From: Sphaerulina vaccinii
Taxonomy: Eukaryota > Ascomycota > Dothideomycetes > Mycosphaerellales > Mycosphaerellaceae
Reading direction: 5' to 3'
NCBI GenBank assembly: GCA_022570795.1
Contig: JAKUDP010000028.1
Coordinates: 1,116,001-1,180,000, forward strand
Length of the DNA: 64,000 nt
Shown: in pieces, positions 21,159-32,850 of the stretch
Layout: each line of letters starts with the position of its first letter
Numbering within the stretch: the first letter of the stretch is position 1
Made by a program: the position numbers and the translations under genes
Notes under the pieces: model-generated
What the model saw: the letters and a program-made list of their open reading frames with translations, nothing else
Told to the model about the DNA's origin: nothing
Databases searched by the model: none

Positions 21159-23945
21159 TTAATCAAGCGGAATACCTTCATACTCACTATACCCTAATGC
21201 AAGGTTCATGTTCTGCAAACACTGCGTAGCAGCGCCCTTGAGCAAGTTATCGATAGTCACATTGATGACCGCTCGCTTCCCTGAGCTGTGAACGGCAAAC
21301 CCACCAATCTCAACTCCATGTTTCCCAGAGATGTTCTTCACTTGTGGGGATTCACCAGAGATTTTGATCAATTTCTCGCTGTCAAATCGGTCTTGGTACA
21401 ATTGGCGAACGTCTCGGGCTGCCATCTTCTCTGCGAGAGGGATAGAGATTGTGTGGTGGATGCCTTGGAACCAGACTGCGACGTGGGGAATGAACGCCAC
21501 TTCTGTACCGAGTTGCGAGGAGATTTCACGCTCGTGAATGTGGTCTGTCAAAGAGTAGGCGATGAGGTTGTTGGTGAGGTGGTTCACGTCGTTCTTTGGA
21601 GAAGGTTTAGTGCCGGCGCCTGAGTAGCCTGATACACCGAATACGGTGGGTTGTGCTGGGAAAGGTGGGAGATATGGTACCAGAGGAGCGATTCCGAGTT
21701 GGGCGGCTGTGGCGTAGCAGCCCGGGTTGGAGATACGAGTAGCAGAGGCAATCTTGTTGCGTTGGACGAGTTCAGGGAGACCGTATGTCCAGCTCGAGTC
21801 GAAACGGTAATCTGCTGATAGATCGACGATGACGGCTTCCTTGTGGCCAGACTCCTCGATTGCGTCGACGTAAGGCTTGCACACACCATTGGGGAGAGCC
21901 ATCACCCAGCAGTCAATTTCTTTGCGCTCGGCCATCTTGCGGACGTCATCAGGGGATAGAGACTCGTAGATAATCTTCTTGCTGTCGTAACCTTTCAGTT
22001 CTTGGCCCTTGAGTTCTCGTGAAGAAACGTGGCAGAGGTCGAAGTTGGGGTGGTTGTTCAGCAGATCAATGAGGGCCTTTCCAGTGTAGCCACGGGCGCC
22101 GATGAGAGCGACCTTAGATGGATAGTCCTTTTCGCGGTTCTTGACGCCAAGCGGAGGGTTCGGGTTAGTAGTAGCATAAGTCCTCACTTGCTGAAGGCCG
22201 TCTGTGCGAACCCTTCGCTGCATTGGCCTGGCGTTAGTGCTGAATGCGCGTGCTCCTTGTGGCCGTGACTTAGCCAAGTTTGCGGCATTGGCTCGGATAC
22301 GCTCAGCAGTAGAGCTTGCGCGGTGGATGTGGGATTCGAGGTTGGTGTCGCCTACGCACGATTAGCAAGGATCTCTGAAAATGAGGTTACCTCATCAATG
22401 CCGGTCTGTGATCTCAACCCCCTAGTGGGTGCGAACCGGGGAGACATCAAGAAGTGATTTTGACTCACCGAACATCTTACGCCCCTGCTTGATGAACTCG
22501 CTCATAAGATCGCGAACCTCATCCGGGCTGTCAATACCATACCAGAAGAGAACCTCGCCATCCCTCGCAAGATGTCCATCAGCCTTCTCGCTGAACCAAG
22601 TCAAATTCTCATCATCCTGCTTGACGGTCCATGTGAGTCGAGGGAAGTCACGCTTCAGGTTCTGGAAAACATTGTCGGCAATGTTGCTCAACCAAGCATT
22701 CCTAGTCATGGTAAGGGTCGCAAGCTGTGCCATAGCATTTGGAGTGTTATCCGGGGGCAGAACAATAGCCAAAGCCTCCATGTTCTCGTCGAAGTATGCT
22801 TGGAACGGCCTAGATTCCAGGATCTCGAGGTATCGATCAACGACATTCGCAGAATCGAGCCCTTCACGATCACGGGTAAGTGCCTGCTTCAGACGAGCTG
22901 GGTCCTGGAATTCCTTCAATGTCGATGCAGTGTGTAGCTTCGTGCCTCGGCGGATCAGCGTACCAGCTCCAGAGTGGGTGAAAAGTTCCCTCTCCAAGCT
23001 CTCTGGGTGGATGATAGCAACACTCGAGCTGCGAGGCAGGTTGTCGAGCAAAGACTTGATATCTCTTATCTTGCTCCTGGTGCCGTGAATTACCCAGGGC
23101 TTCTTCATGTACTCATCATACTCCTCGTCCAAGTTGATAGCCTCAATGAGCTTGCCAGTCTCCTTGTCGTAGATTCCTCCCTTCTCAGACAGGTACACGA
23201 TCTTCAATGGGACCAAAGCCTTCGCGAGCTCGGCCGCAGCTTTATCAGCATTGACATTCAAGACCTGGCCCTCTTCGCTTTCAGCCATACAGGTCAAGAC
23301 TGGAATGTACCCATCCGCAATGGCAGCTTTGATGCTCCCCGCATTGACCTGGTTGACCTCTCCCACGAACTGGTAGGTCTCCTTGTCCTTGTAGTCTGCC
23401 ATGAGAACACCACTGGTGATAGGACGAGCCTTGACACCCCAGCTCTCCAATGCCTCCACAAGCTTCAAGTTCTCCTGCAAGAAGAGCTTTCTAGCAACCC
23501 CAAGCGTCTTGCCATCTGTAATCCGAATTCCCTCATTGTACTTTGGCTCAATTCCTGCTTCCTCGAGGAGCTTGTTGAGCTGAGGTCCCGCGCCATGGAT
23601 AATGACAGGGTATAGACCCATCTGGTTCAGGTTTCGGAGAGAGGCACATAGTACATCAATGTAGTCTGTCAGAATGGCTCCGCCGACCTTAATGACTGCG
23701 AACTGCTGGGAGGAGACAGAGGTGAATTGAGCCAGGTATTGTTGAACTTCGCGCTTGGAGGCAATATTGTTCAGCACGCTGATGACTGCCGAGCGAGCAT
23801 CTCTGCCAGTGTCGTTTCGGTGCGAGGCATATGCTCTGCGAGAGACAAGCTGTTGCGCTGGTGCAGCGAGGAGTGCTCGTGAGGCATTGGAGCGACGGGC
23901 GTGTCGTGTGAGCTGCCGGCAGACCGGACGAGCGAGAGACTGCAT
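21159..23945 (-). CDS. ARG5,6: Bifunctional mitochondrial acetylglutamate kinase / N-acetyl-gamma-glutamyl-phosphate reductase
   Basis: Exons 22469-23945 and 21159-22351 with a 117-nt intron encode 889 residues. The Arg/Ala-rich N-terminus (about 45 residues) is a mitochondrial presequence. The acetylglutamate kinase domain (about 75-330) has VIKVGGAI, IIHGAGPQLN and NADKAAAEL. A GNAT-like regulatory domain follows at about 350-500. After a linker the reductase (about 545-889) has the NADP-binding loop LIGARGYTGKALI and the catalytic cysteine in SNPGCYATA. These are steps two and three of arginine synthesis; the fusion precursor is cleaved in mitochondria in yeast and Neurospora (arg-6). The intron sits in the linker between the two enzymes. 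Confidence 0.95.
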
Positions 23946-24670
23946 GTTGCTGAGATTGAGATGTGTCTCTCACATCAAGAGAAAGTACTGAGAACAGTTT
24001 GCAGTCGAGGTGGGTTGTTGAATATAGTGGGTATGAGCAAGCGGAGAAAGATAGCAGAGAAGAGGGTCCCAACCTCGCATCAGAGCACCAAAATTTCACA
24101 ATGCATGCATGGTCTCTGCAGGAGTGGCTTGCAGGAACAAGGTACCACTTGATGAGGTATATTCAGGCAAGAAACTCAATATACTATACAGATCGTCCAT
24201 CTTACGTCCTCGCACGCGTGTTCACTTGTTACAGCTTCAGAGACTAAACACTTCATCATGAATGCGGAGATGTTGCTGTTTGTCACTGGCATCACGCTTG
24301 TTGTTATCTGATCCGAGCAGCCCGATGAGATGAACTGTCTAGTGTCTCACAATCTGTCCGAGGTCAGGCCATACCATTCCCACATCAGCATCCAGATCAG
24401 CATCAACATCAGTCAACCCAATGGCTCTTCAGCAGATATATATCGAGTCCGAAGTGCTGAGAGTCTGAGACTCAGATGGCCTCATGCAGTGGGATGCGCA
24501 GGCCGCCCACGGTGGCGGAGGCGCAGCGTGAAGGCAGGCGCTGAGAGTGTATGCGAGTACCCCGAACACTGCCTGTCAGTCATATTCGCCAGCATTAACG
24601 GAAAGACCACATTATCGACAACTCCTTACAGCGTCTTCCAGTCTGCATAGAGTTGTGAAATGGTGTTCGC
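23946..24670. promoter_or_regulatory. Divergent upstream region, ARG5,6 / HET gene
   Basis: About 725 bp between divergent starts. I looked for a TGACTCA-type Gcn4/CPC1 site and did not see a perfect one. No other gene is supported here. Confidence 0.45.
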
Positions 24671-26563
24671 ATGACACACTCACCTGCTGGAAGACAAGTA
24701 AGCCCACAAACGATGTCCAACGACACTTCAAGCCTCCGCAAGATATATCGTACGCTCAACCCAGACCTGTGCGAGATCCGCATCCTGCACCTCACAGCGG
24801 GCGCTGGAAATGAGCCGCTTTATGGCCAACTCGAGCATATCCAGCTCAACAAGGACAGTCCACAGCCCTACGAAAGTATCTCATACTGCTGGGAGACAAC
24901 CACGCGTTCTACAGAGATCAAGATTGACAACCACGCCCTGCAAATCACAAGAACTGCTCATGCTGCACTAAAGCGCTTCCGGCTTTTTGATCGCAGCAGA
25001 CCGTTGTGGATAGACTCAATCTGCATCAATCAGGATGATCTGGTCGAACGCAGTCATCAGGTCGAGATAATGCATAAGATTTACAGCATGGCTACAGCGA
25101 ACCTGATATATCTTGGCGCGGACGAGAATGATTTGGCGCGAGAGGCATTTGCCGGAGTTGCTGCTTTGAACGAAGAGATCCAAATCGAGACGAACAATGG
25201 CCAGGACTTCGCTCGTATGATCCGGCCGTTTGGTGTGTGGACCGCCACGCCACCATCGGCAACGTTCTCAGCTGTCTTCAACGTGGAGGCAGTGTTAGCT
25301 CTTTTATCTCGGCCATGGTTTCGACGCTTGTGGATCGTTCAAGAAGCAACCTTAGCGTCCTCGAACACCTGCTACTGGGGCAAAGATGCCATGTCATTGA
25401 AAGAGATCTTGCGTGTAGCGGTGTGGCTGATGTATAAGCAGCACGCACTGCCACCAGGGACTCTCTCTTACGAGACATTAGCAAACCTTGTGCACCTCTT
25501 TGATGCAACAGATAGCGAAGGGTGGCTCTCAACAGACTTACCGGTCGTCCAGGAGATGCCAATCTCCACCCTGTTGAGCTTGCTGAAGAACTTTGAAGCG
25601 TCCGATCCTCGAGACCATATATATGGTATGCTTGGTCTCTACCACCACTTTTTCCCTGGTATGCCAGACATGAATATTCACGCTGATTATAGCAAATCTG
25701 TGGCACAAGTGTTCGCAGAAGCTACCATCGCCTGCTTCTTGGAGAACAAATCCTTCGATGTATGGCGACATCTCAAGCATAGACGAGTGTGGAATGACTC
25801 CATAGAGCCGTTGCCAAGCTGGGCAATAGCATGGGATGAAGGTCGTGACAATGCGCTCGACGGTCTTTCGTTTGCAACCCACTTCTGTGCCGACAACCAT
25901 ATGCAAGCCCGACTCAAGGTTGCATCAGAAGTCCCCTGGGACACTGTTGAGGTTGAAGGATTCACTATTGGTACGATCGTGAAATGTAGTGCAGTGTGTG
26001 GTACAATCCAGGACTGGGTGAGCTTCGTGTCAGACCCAACATGTTCCTGGCTTCAGCTGCCCGAAGGCCACGAAGATCTGCACACTCTGAGAAACGCGAT
26101 CAAGACGACCTTACTGGCTGACAATATTGACGGCAAGAAGGTCACAGATGATGACATCGACTGTCTAAATCGTGTGATGACCTATCTCCAGGGCCAAGGT
26201 TGCGCGGATGCACTGTTTCCTCAGTACTTTCCGAGTTGCCATAAGTGCGGAACACATTCTCGCCAAGACGAGTCGTTGTCTCAACTCCGCGAGTATGCTC
26301 GCACCTCCTGGATAAACTGCGCTCATCGATGCCTATTCACTACCTCAGAAGACGAAATAGGGATGGGCCCCCCAACACTGGAGACAGGCGACAGGATCGT
26401 TATACTCCATGGTGGTGCCCTCACGTATGCACTGCGTAGAATCGAAGAACAAGGTTGTGACAATTTCGTGGGCGCATGCTATGTGCACAGCGTCATGCAT
26501 GGAGAAGCAATGCGCAAGCATCAAGCTGAAGGCGGCCTTGATGAGACATTTGTACTTCCTTAG
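24671..26563 (+). CDS. HET-domain protein (intact)
   Basis: A single exon of 630 residues; a second in-frame ATG at 24713 would give 616. The HET domain occupies about residues 65-230, with YESISYCWE, the signature WIDSICINQDD, QVEIMHKIYSMA and RPWFRRLWIVQEA. It is followed by DPRDHIYGMLGL, the conserved block that ends most HET domains. The C-terminal 250 residues have no domain I recognise; they contain a CHKCG pair and a GDRIVILHGGALTYALRR segment common to HET proteins. In fungi such proteins mediate heterokaryon incompatibility and programmed cell death. It is the only one of three HET genes here without a lesion, and it lies divergently from ARG5,6. Confidence 0.92.
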   Translation: MTHSPAGRQVSPQTMSNDTSSLRKIYRTLNPDLCEIRILHLTAGAGNEPLYGQLEHIQLNKDSPQPYESISYCWETTTRSTEIKIDNHALQITRTAHAALKRFRLFDRSRPLWIDSICINQDDLVERSHQVEIMHKIYSMATANLIYLGADENDLAREAFAGVAALNEEIQIETNNGQDFARMIRPFGVWTATPPSATFSAVFNVEAVLALLSRPWFRRLWIVQEATLASSNTCYWGKDAMSLKEILRVAVWLMYKQHALPPGTLSYETLANLVHLFDATDSEGWLSTDLPVVQEMPISTLLSLLKNFEASDPRDHIYGMLGLYHHFFPGMPDMNIHADYSKSVAQVFAEATIACFLENKSFDVWRHLKHRRVWNDSIEPLPSWAIAWDEGRDNALDGLSFATHFCADNHMQARLKVASEVPWDTVEVEGFTIGTIVKCSAVCGTIQDWVSFVSDPTCSWLQLPEGHEDLHTLRNAIKTTLLADNIDGKKVTDDDIDCLNRVMTYLQGQGCADALFPQYFPSCHKCGTHSRQDESLSQLREYARTSWINCAHRCLFTTSEDEIGMGPPTLETGDRIVILHGGALTYALRRIEEQGCDNFVGACYVHSVMHGEAMRKHQAEGGLDETFVLP

Positions 26564-26759
26564 CAGAGTCGCAGTACCGACACTTGGATAGACTAGAAAT
26601 TCACATGGGTCGACCAGCTAATAGACTGAATAGAGCACATCAGTGCCTGTGATACTAGACTTAGCCGCTATCAAGTGCGTAGCTACCATGCAAGTGCAAA
26701 ACAACTCATACTTCTCATACACATATCCATCATCCTCCTCCTTCCGTGTCCAAGCACTC

Positions 26760-29402
26760 CTACAAAGCATTAAGCACAGCCTGAACGCCCACACTCCCCG
26801 CATCCTCCCTCCTCAAAATATAAGGTCTCAAATCGCCCTTCTCAACCCCTTGAAGCGCTCCAACTCCCGTCCCGAAATTCCTCAAGCGATCCCTAAGCGC
26901 CTCAGGACCAATAACGAAAAGATTCGCAACCTCCGTAAGCACCTCAAAACTCGGATCGAAACTCGCAGGGAGATCCCATGAGCGTAGGAGTTCGATGTAT
27001 TTCGTTATGTCTTTTGATGCGAGAAGGGCACCGGTTTGGGAGATTTGGTAGGATTTGAAATGCGTTAACAATAAAGATCGAAGACCGACTGCTAGTTCGA
27101 GGGAGAAAGCGTCGAGGACTTTGGAGCTTGACGACAAAGAAGTTTTGGCACGGGAGTGGAGTTTGTTGAGGAATGTGAAAACTGCATGGCATGTTGATGT
27201 TTGGAATTCCAGTTGCAGGTTCAGTTCGTCTTTTGGTCTGTAGTCCGTCTTCTTCTGACCTTGAAGAAGTTTCTGTGTCCAGTTCAATGCTGCATCGAGG
27301 GTATGTTGTAACACGGCATCGATCTTGCTTTCCATGCGATCAACGAAACTGGTTGTTTGTTTTTCGAGTTCTCGGCGGATCGTGAGGTTGCTCGCTGCTA
27401 GTGGTAGAAGCAGCATCTGAATAGTACTCAGCATGAGATGTAACACGCTTATAGCTGTTCGCAGGTCTGCGATGTAGTTGAGATCAGGCTCCGTTTTCGT
27501 ATTGGCTTCTGCCGCTGCCGCTGAATCGTTCGCGGCGTCTAGAGCTGTTTCCAGGTAGATTTCTCCCATATGGCTTATGAGGAGATGGAGAAGTTCGCGA
27601 ACTTCTTTTGGCGTTTCGTTGCCTCCACTGGCTAATTCGAGGCCTCGTCCGACACCTTCTGCTAGCCATTTGAGCATACGTTTCGTGAAAGGTAGACTCA
27701 ACTGGCCATCCTCATCTGTGACATCGATCTCGTTTGCGCCGATGTTGTCTTTGACGTTGTGCAAGCCTGCTACTCGAAGCAACATCTTCTTCTGGCCTGG
27801 CTGCAGATCGGCGCTGTCTAGTCGTGCCATATAAGCATCCTTGGCGCTGTCCATGAATTCTTTGCTGCGCGCAGAAATGGCGCTGAGATAGGTGTTCGTC
27901 TGTGAATGCACTTTGCGTCTCCGTGAGTGATAAAGTGAGAACTTGAAAAGCAGACCTTCGAAAATCTCTCCTAGGTTGCGCTTTTCCCGCTCAATGTAGC
28001 TTGTGCCTGTGAAGTAAGGTACAAACAGCTCGTCCAATTGCTGATCTAGTACTGCTGCTGTGGTAGATGTAGCTGGCTCCGGGTGTTCTGTCAATCCATG
28101 GGCCTTCAGATCTTCCACCAATGCGGCAATATATGATCGAGATGCTTGTAGTGAGCGGAGAAATGCGAGTGAAGATATGCTGTCGGCCTTCTCCAGTACC
28201 ATTTCCAGGCGTTGCTGTATTGACTGCTGAAATACTCGCTGTATGAACTTTGCCAGTACGTCTTCGTAGTATGGAAAAGCGCGCTTGATAATGAAGCTCT
28301 CTTCTTGCACGACGACCTTCACTTCGTCCACCAAAGACTGTAAGCTAGGCTCCACTCCAGGCGGCTCAGTGTCAGGATCAGCGAGACGATCCCAGGTCTC
28401 ATTGTCCACTGTAAGTTCCTCGGTGACCAGTTGCGACCTATCGATGAAGAATTGATGCTGGTTGACAAACAGCGATATGACAGAATTGCCATCACTGAAG
28501 TCCTGCAGAGCTACTGCACATTCGCGCATTCCTTCGAAGTTCTGTCTGCGGTAGAACTCGTCAAAGGACTTTAAGAGATCCTTCTCCAGCATCTCTAGGA
28601 ACTTCTCGATGATCTCCCGTGGTTTTGCCCCATTGTTGTTCCTCCGTAAGCTCTCCGTAGAGTCGTTGTCATGCGTGCCATTGACCCCATTCGTGAAATG
28701 TACCCCATTTGTTTTGGGTGATTCTGTGCTCCCGTCCAGTCTTTGCGATATCTTCAATAGCTGTCGTGCAATATGCGCGCATCGAACCTTGCCCTCGCCT
28801 CCTCCGGCCTTGCGCACCTCGTCCAGACTCGATAGGTCTCCTCGCTCGCTGACCTCTAGCCAGCATTGCAAGACAAACTTCGCATCCTGTGCCCTTTGCC
28901 TTTGCTTGTCCAGTTCTTCAAGCCGTTCACCAATCCTCATGGCAGCATTACCGCCCGAGTCGCCATCGCCGTCCAGTGTCCGCTCCAGGCGGTGGAAGGA
29001 CTCAATAGAACGCTCCAGCTCCTGCTCCCGCGATCTGATATTGGAATTATGCTGCACCTCAGCCTTGCGCACACTGGCGCTTAGTTCATTCTCCCGTTCC
29101 TGCAGGTCCTCGCTGAGGTTTTTCAGCTTGTTCAGCGCATGTTCGAACGTTCGTATTAGCGGCTTCGGATCGAAAGCCTGGCTGGTCTGAGGATTGTTGG
29201 CTGCTGCAGAGGCAGGAGCTGATCGTCGCGCTGGTGTCGCTGAGTCTGACAGAGACTCCACAAAATCCTTGACGATGAAGTCTTTACTGCTGAAGGTGTC
29301 GAGAGAGAAGACCTGGTTCACGCGGATCGACTGGAGTGTTGTTGGTCGCGAGGAGTGGCCGGAGATGATACTCGCAGCGTCAGGGCTTCCGACACGCGCC
29401 AT
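26760..29402 (-). CDS. SEC10: Exocyst complex component SEC10
   Basis: A single exon of 880 residues, starting at MARVGSPDAASI. The N-terminal signature FSSKDFIVKDFVESLSDSA and a coiled-coil at about 85-170 are followed by the conserved block RCAHIARQLLKISQRLD (about 215-230). The SEC10 CATCHR-fold helices continue to the C-terminus (DTEPPGVEPSLQSLVDEVK, FQQSIQQRLEMVLEKADSI). The exocyst tethers secretory vesicles to the plasma membrane at hyphal tips and septa. Length and uninterrupted frame indicate a functional gene. Confidence 0.92.
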   Translation of the reverse strand: MARVGSPDAASIISGHSSRPTTLQSIRVNQVFSLDTFSSKDFIVKDFVESLSDSATPARRSAPASAAANNPQTSQAFDPKPLIRTFEHALNKLKNLSEDLQERENELSASVRKAEVQHNSNIRSREQELERSIESFHRLERTLDGDGDSGGNAAMRIGERLEELDKQRQRAQDAKFVLQCWLEVSERGDLSSLDEVRKAGGGEGKVRCAHIARQLLKISQRLDGSTESPKTNGVHFTNGVNGTHDNDSTESLRRNNNGAKPREIIEKFLEMLEKDLLKSFDEFYRRQNFEGMRECAVALQDFSDGNSVISLFVNQHQFFIDRSQLVTEELTVDNETWDRLADPDTEPPGVEPSLQSLVDEVKVVVQEESFIIKRAFPYYEDVLAKFIQRVFQQSIQQRLEMVLEKADSISSLAFLRSLQASRSYIAALVEDLKAHGLTEHPEPATSTTAAVLDQQLDELFVPYFTGTSYIEREKRNLGEIFEGLLFKFSLYHSRRRKVHSQTNTYLSAISARSKEFMDSAKDAYMARLDSADLQPGQKKMLLRVAGLHNVKDNIGANEIDVTDEDGQLSLPFTKRMLKWLAEGVGRGLELASGGNETPKEVRELLHLLISHMGEIYLETALDAANDSAAAAEANTKTEPDLNYIADLRTAISVLHLMLSTIQMLLLPLAASNLTIRRELEKQTTSFVDRMESKIDAVLQHTLDAALNWTQKLLQGQKKTDYRPKDELNLQLEFQTSTCHAVFTFLNKLHSRAKTSLSSSSKVLDAFSLELAVGLRSLLLTHFKSYQISQTGALLASKDITKYIELLRSWDLPASFDPSFEVLTEVANLFVIGPEALRDRLRNFGTGVGALQGVEKGDLRPYILRREDAGSVGVQAVLNAL

Positions 29403-29689
29403 TTCTTCTCTTTTCAGCTGATCAGATGAGTCTCGTCCAGTGTCCGGATCTCCATGGCCTGTCGCTGTTTGGTGCGAGAGAGGAAGTGGTAGGTACTCGG
29501 TCGTAGGCAGTTACGCTATATAGCTCCCCGTTGATCGGCGCTAGTGACTTCGGTATTTTTGGAGCTCGACAGACTTTCACACACACTTCCACTCATCATC
29601 ATCATTGACATCAACAATGTTCTGCCTCTTGCCATCTACCACCATCTCTCCTCTCCTCGTCACCTTTCCGTTCTCTTGATACAGCAATA

Positions 29690-29929
29690 ATGGCCCGTCT
29701 CTCTGGTCTCCAACGCGACGTCCTCGCACTCTACAGAAATTGCCTACGAGCAGCGCGAAAGAAGCCGACGCAGACTCGTCCCAACTTCGAAAGCTTCGCC
29801 CGACGAGAGTTCGAGAAGCATATACACATGGACAGAAAAGACTTTGGCTCTATCGAGTTTCTGCTGAGGAAAGGCACGCGACAGCTGGAGACGTACGAGG
29901 CGCCGAATATCACGAACATTGCTGGCTGA
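29690..29929 (+). CDS. SDH6: LYR-motif succinate dehydrogenase assembly factor SDHAF1/Sdh6
   Basis: 79 residues in one exon. The LYR motif is at residues 14-16 (LALYRNC), followed by a basic stretch, TRPNFESFARREF and a C-terminal IEFLLRKGTRQLE that is diagnostic for the family. SDHAF1 binds the iron-sulfur subunit Sdh2 in the mitochondrial matrix, recruits the HSC20-ISCU cluster-transfer machinery through its LYR motif, and protects Sdh2 from oxidants. Its small size is normal for the family. It is head to head with SEC10 across a 287-bp gap. Confidence 0.93.
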   Translation: MARLSGLQRDVLALYRNCLRAARKKPTQTRPNFESFARREFEKHIHMDRKDFGSIEFLLRKGTRQLETYEAPNITNIAG

Positions 29930-30459
29930 GTTGAAGTCATCAAGAACGCCCTTCCGAACTTAAGAGTATCCCAGGAACCTTTCTAGACAGAGTCAAGCGT
30001 CTGGACACGTCAGGAGACGCGTAGTCCTACATTACAGCGCTCCAGGAGAAGAAATGACATGGCAATATTCCTCGGTCAGAGACACGATGGACAGCCATAA
30101 CATGAGCTTACGGCTCCTACGATGATGGGGCCACACGAGATCTATCATGGTGAGCACTGCCCCTCCATCACTGCCCCTGCACATATGATGATCACATAGA
30201 GTTCTGCAATGCCGACGGATGAAAGACTCACGTCTAGGCGTGCTGTCTATTCAACCGAATGGTGATTAACTTAAATTACATACACTTGAGCTGATTATGC
30301 CCGCCTGCTTCGCACACTGTTCTGAGCATTGAGAGGAGAATTCAAAGACTGATATTCGTTCTAGTACACTAGCCTCGCTTCCTGGGTCGAAACGAACTCA
30401 GCCAGTCGTGATCTATGGGAGCGTAGAATCCACAAGGAGCCAGAGCCACGCTCGGCCAA
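29930..30459. other. Intergenic, tail-to-tail
   Basis: About 530 bp between SDHAF1 and the aldo-keto reductase 3' ends. No gene or repeat recognised. Confidence 0.55.
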
Positions 30460-31627
30460 CTACTTCTTGAGCTCAGGCGAGTCACCGAACTCCAGGTGTC
30501 CGCCAGCATGTTCGCCATATCTCCCACCCGCGAACGTGGCAGCTGCGATAAGACTGTCAATCTCCTTGACATCAGCCTCGCTCAAGTCCACCTCAACCAA
30601 ATTCTCCTTCACGCGCTCAGGAGAGCTCGCACCAGGAATTGGAATGAACTTCGGCATGCCAGCCTTGTTCGACTGAGCTCGCACCCAAGCAATCGCGAGC
30701 TGACCTGGCTTGACACCCTTCCTCGTGGCCATCTTCTCGACTTCAGTGACTAACTTCAGGTTCTGATCGAAGTTCTCTGGCTGGAAGCGAGGAAGATGTC
30801 TGCGGAAATCGCCCTCAGGAATGTCCTCAGGCTTCTTGATCTGACCTGTAAGGAAGCCACGACCGAGAGGCGAGTAGGCCACGATTGGAATGTCCAGCTC
30901 TGCGCAAGCTGCAGCGACACCATTCTCCAGAATCTCTGTAGCCCATAGCGAGAACTCCACTTCGACTGCATCGATCTTGGCAACTGCAGCTGCTCGGCGA
31001 ATGGAGTTGGCGCTGCATTCCGAAAGGGAGATGCCTCCGAGCTTGCCGGCTTTGACGTACTCATTCGCAGTCCTCACAGTAATCTCAATCGGCGTAGCCG
31101 GATCAACTCTCGCAGCCTCCCATAGATCCAACTTCTTCTTTCCATCCAATACCTTCAAACACTCTTCAATTGACCTTCTTGTGTTTTGCTCACTTCCATC
31201 AGGTTTCAGTCCACCTGGGACAAGCCCTCCTTTGATACTAATAACAACCTTCTTCGCATCTTCAGGATACTTCGTAAAATACTCATTCAACAGATGTCTA
31301 GCAGAGAAGATCATTAGCAACTATCGAGGCTGGTCCGAGCGGTTGCGTCTGTTGAACACCAAGCTCAAAGCCCCAGTGGTTGCGATTCACTTACAGAGAG
31401 TTGCGTTCAGGTGTACCGTAAAGTTCTCCTCCATTCCAGAAATTTGCTCCACTGTCTAGAGCGGCTTTCATTGCTGAAAAGGACTGTTCTTGAGAAGGAG
31501 GGGAGGCTCGCCATGTGAGACCCATGAGACCGTAGCCTATTCCGTGGATTTTGTGGCCGGTCATGGAGAGGGAGGTAGTCGTGTCCTTGTGGAGGACTTC
31601 TTTGGCTTTGTTGATTAGGGAGGACAT
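30460..31627 (-). CDS. Aldo-keto reductase, pyridoxal-reductase-like
   Basis: Exons 31395-31627 and 30460-31297 with a 97-nt intron encode 356 residues; the join restores GELYGTPERNSLHLLNEYF. The ATG at 31627 is chosen because upstream in-frame sequence is unlike the family. TIM-barrel AKR motifs are the Asp and catalytic Tyr in DSGANFWNGGELYG, the Lys in VVISIKGG, and the ARVDP element, which is typical of the pyridoxal reductase/YakC group. AYSPLGRGFLTG and the coenzyme-binding IPGASSPERVKENL are also present. Members use NADPH; pyridoxal to pyridoxine is the best-supported reaction in the fission yeast enzyme, but the substrate here is inferred. Confidence 0.88.
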
Positions 31628-32480
31628 CTTGCTTGTTTGCTTGTCTGCTTGTCTGCTTGTAGCTCTGTGATATGGTTCAGTTGCTGGTGGTGGTTGCTTG
31701 GTTGTTGAGTAATCTGGGAATTGTGCTGATTTCTTGATTGTCGTTCGCAGTGCTTGCTTGCTCTTTATGTATGTGCCTGACTTGTTCGAATATCCTCTTG
31801 ACTTTTGCGGCTTGTGGACCAAGTTTATTTTATCTCCAGTCGTTACACAAGAAAGTGGAATTGAAGCGAACGGACAGAAAAGTGGTTTGTTAGGCCGGAG
31901 CTCTAGCTCTGATATGACGTTGACTTGATCTCTGCTGAACTTCAACGATCGAGGCTGCAAGAAGCAGGCATTGTTCGAATCAGGACTGTGATGGAGTTGA
32001 AGCTACAGTATACCACCGGAACATGCAGACTGCTGACTACTGTAATGCTTGGTATGTAAAAGCGTTCTGTGATTGAGTGGTGGCGACGCCACACAGACCG
32101 CCACAGTTGGAGGTCCGTGCGGTTTTTGGGATCCCGGACGAGAGACAAGGGGGTTAGCTCCGGTTTGCAAAGATGGAAGGCCTTTTCTGTTTTGGTACAA
32201 CAACGACATCAAATTGTCTACATTCCCGCCGGACATGGAGTCACTGGAGATTTGCCGCGGTGTGTGCAACTGGAGATATGCAAATCGAAGTTCAGTTGAT
32301 CGTAAGGATTCAGCTATTGGCTGGAGAAGGACAAAACAGCTGGCCCTTGGTCTTCTGGAAACAGAGGCATACCATCATCATTGCAGGTCATATCTCATGC
32401 TACTCTGCTGCTCTGCTATCGTCCGCATTCACCAGCACGCCATGCTCGGATACAGCTTATGCTGAACCTCCCTTCATCAT
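31628..32480. other. Intergenic upstream of aldo-keto reductase
   Basis: About 850 bp. Next to the start codon, at 31629-31664, is a small run of CTTGTYTGCTTGTCTGC repeats in the 5' leader. Elsewhere no gene is supported. Confidence 0.5.
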
Positions 32481-32850
32481 TCAACCATGAGTAACCTTCT
32501 CCACGGTCCCATCATCTGCAGTGTGAACATTCAATCTGGCAACCAGCTATCAGCATCTACACTCCTATGGAATCAAGAATCTAAATGGCACGAACACATA
32601 CCTGTTTGGGTTGTGGTCCTGTGTCACGAAGTCGCCCTTCTTGACAACGCGGTGCGACTCTGGAAGGTCGGTCTTTGCGAACGTCTGGTATCAGAGTGTC
32701 AGTTGCTATGTGCTGTGCTTTTGGGGTACGAGGAGCGACACGTACGGTCTCATTCGATGTGTCGCCAATCTTCTTGCCCACGAGCTTGTTCATCCATTCG
32801 GACGTCTTGCCGCCGTCATTGGACTGGAGACCTGGTACTACTAGAGGCAT
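32481..32850 (-). CDS. I78-type small protease inhibitor, three exons
   Basis: Exons 32746-32850, 32602-32684 and 32481-32535 give 80 residues, with all introns GT-AG and phases consistent. The protein starts MPLVVPGLQSNDGGKTSEW and ends with HRVVKKGDFVTQDHNPNRLN followed by VHTADDGTVEKVTHG. That carries the hallmark HRVxxxGDxxTxDxxPxRLNV of the potato-inhibitor-like I78 family. No signal peptide is present, so an intracellular inhibitor of a serine protease is inferred. The acceptor of intron 2 is the second AG; using the first would bring a stop. Confidence 0.88.
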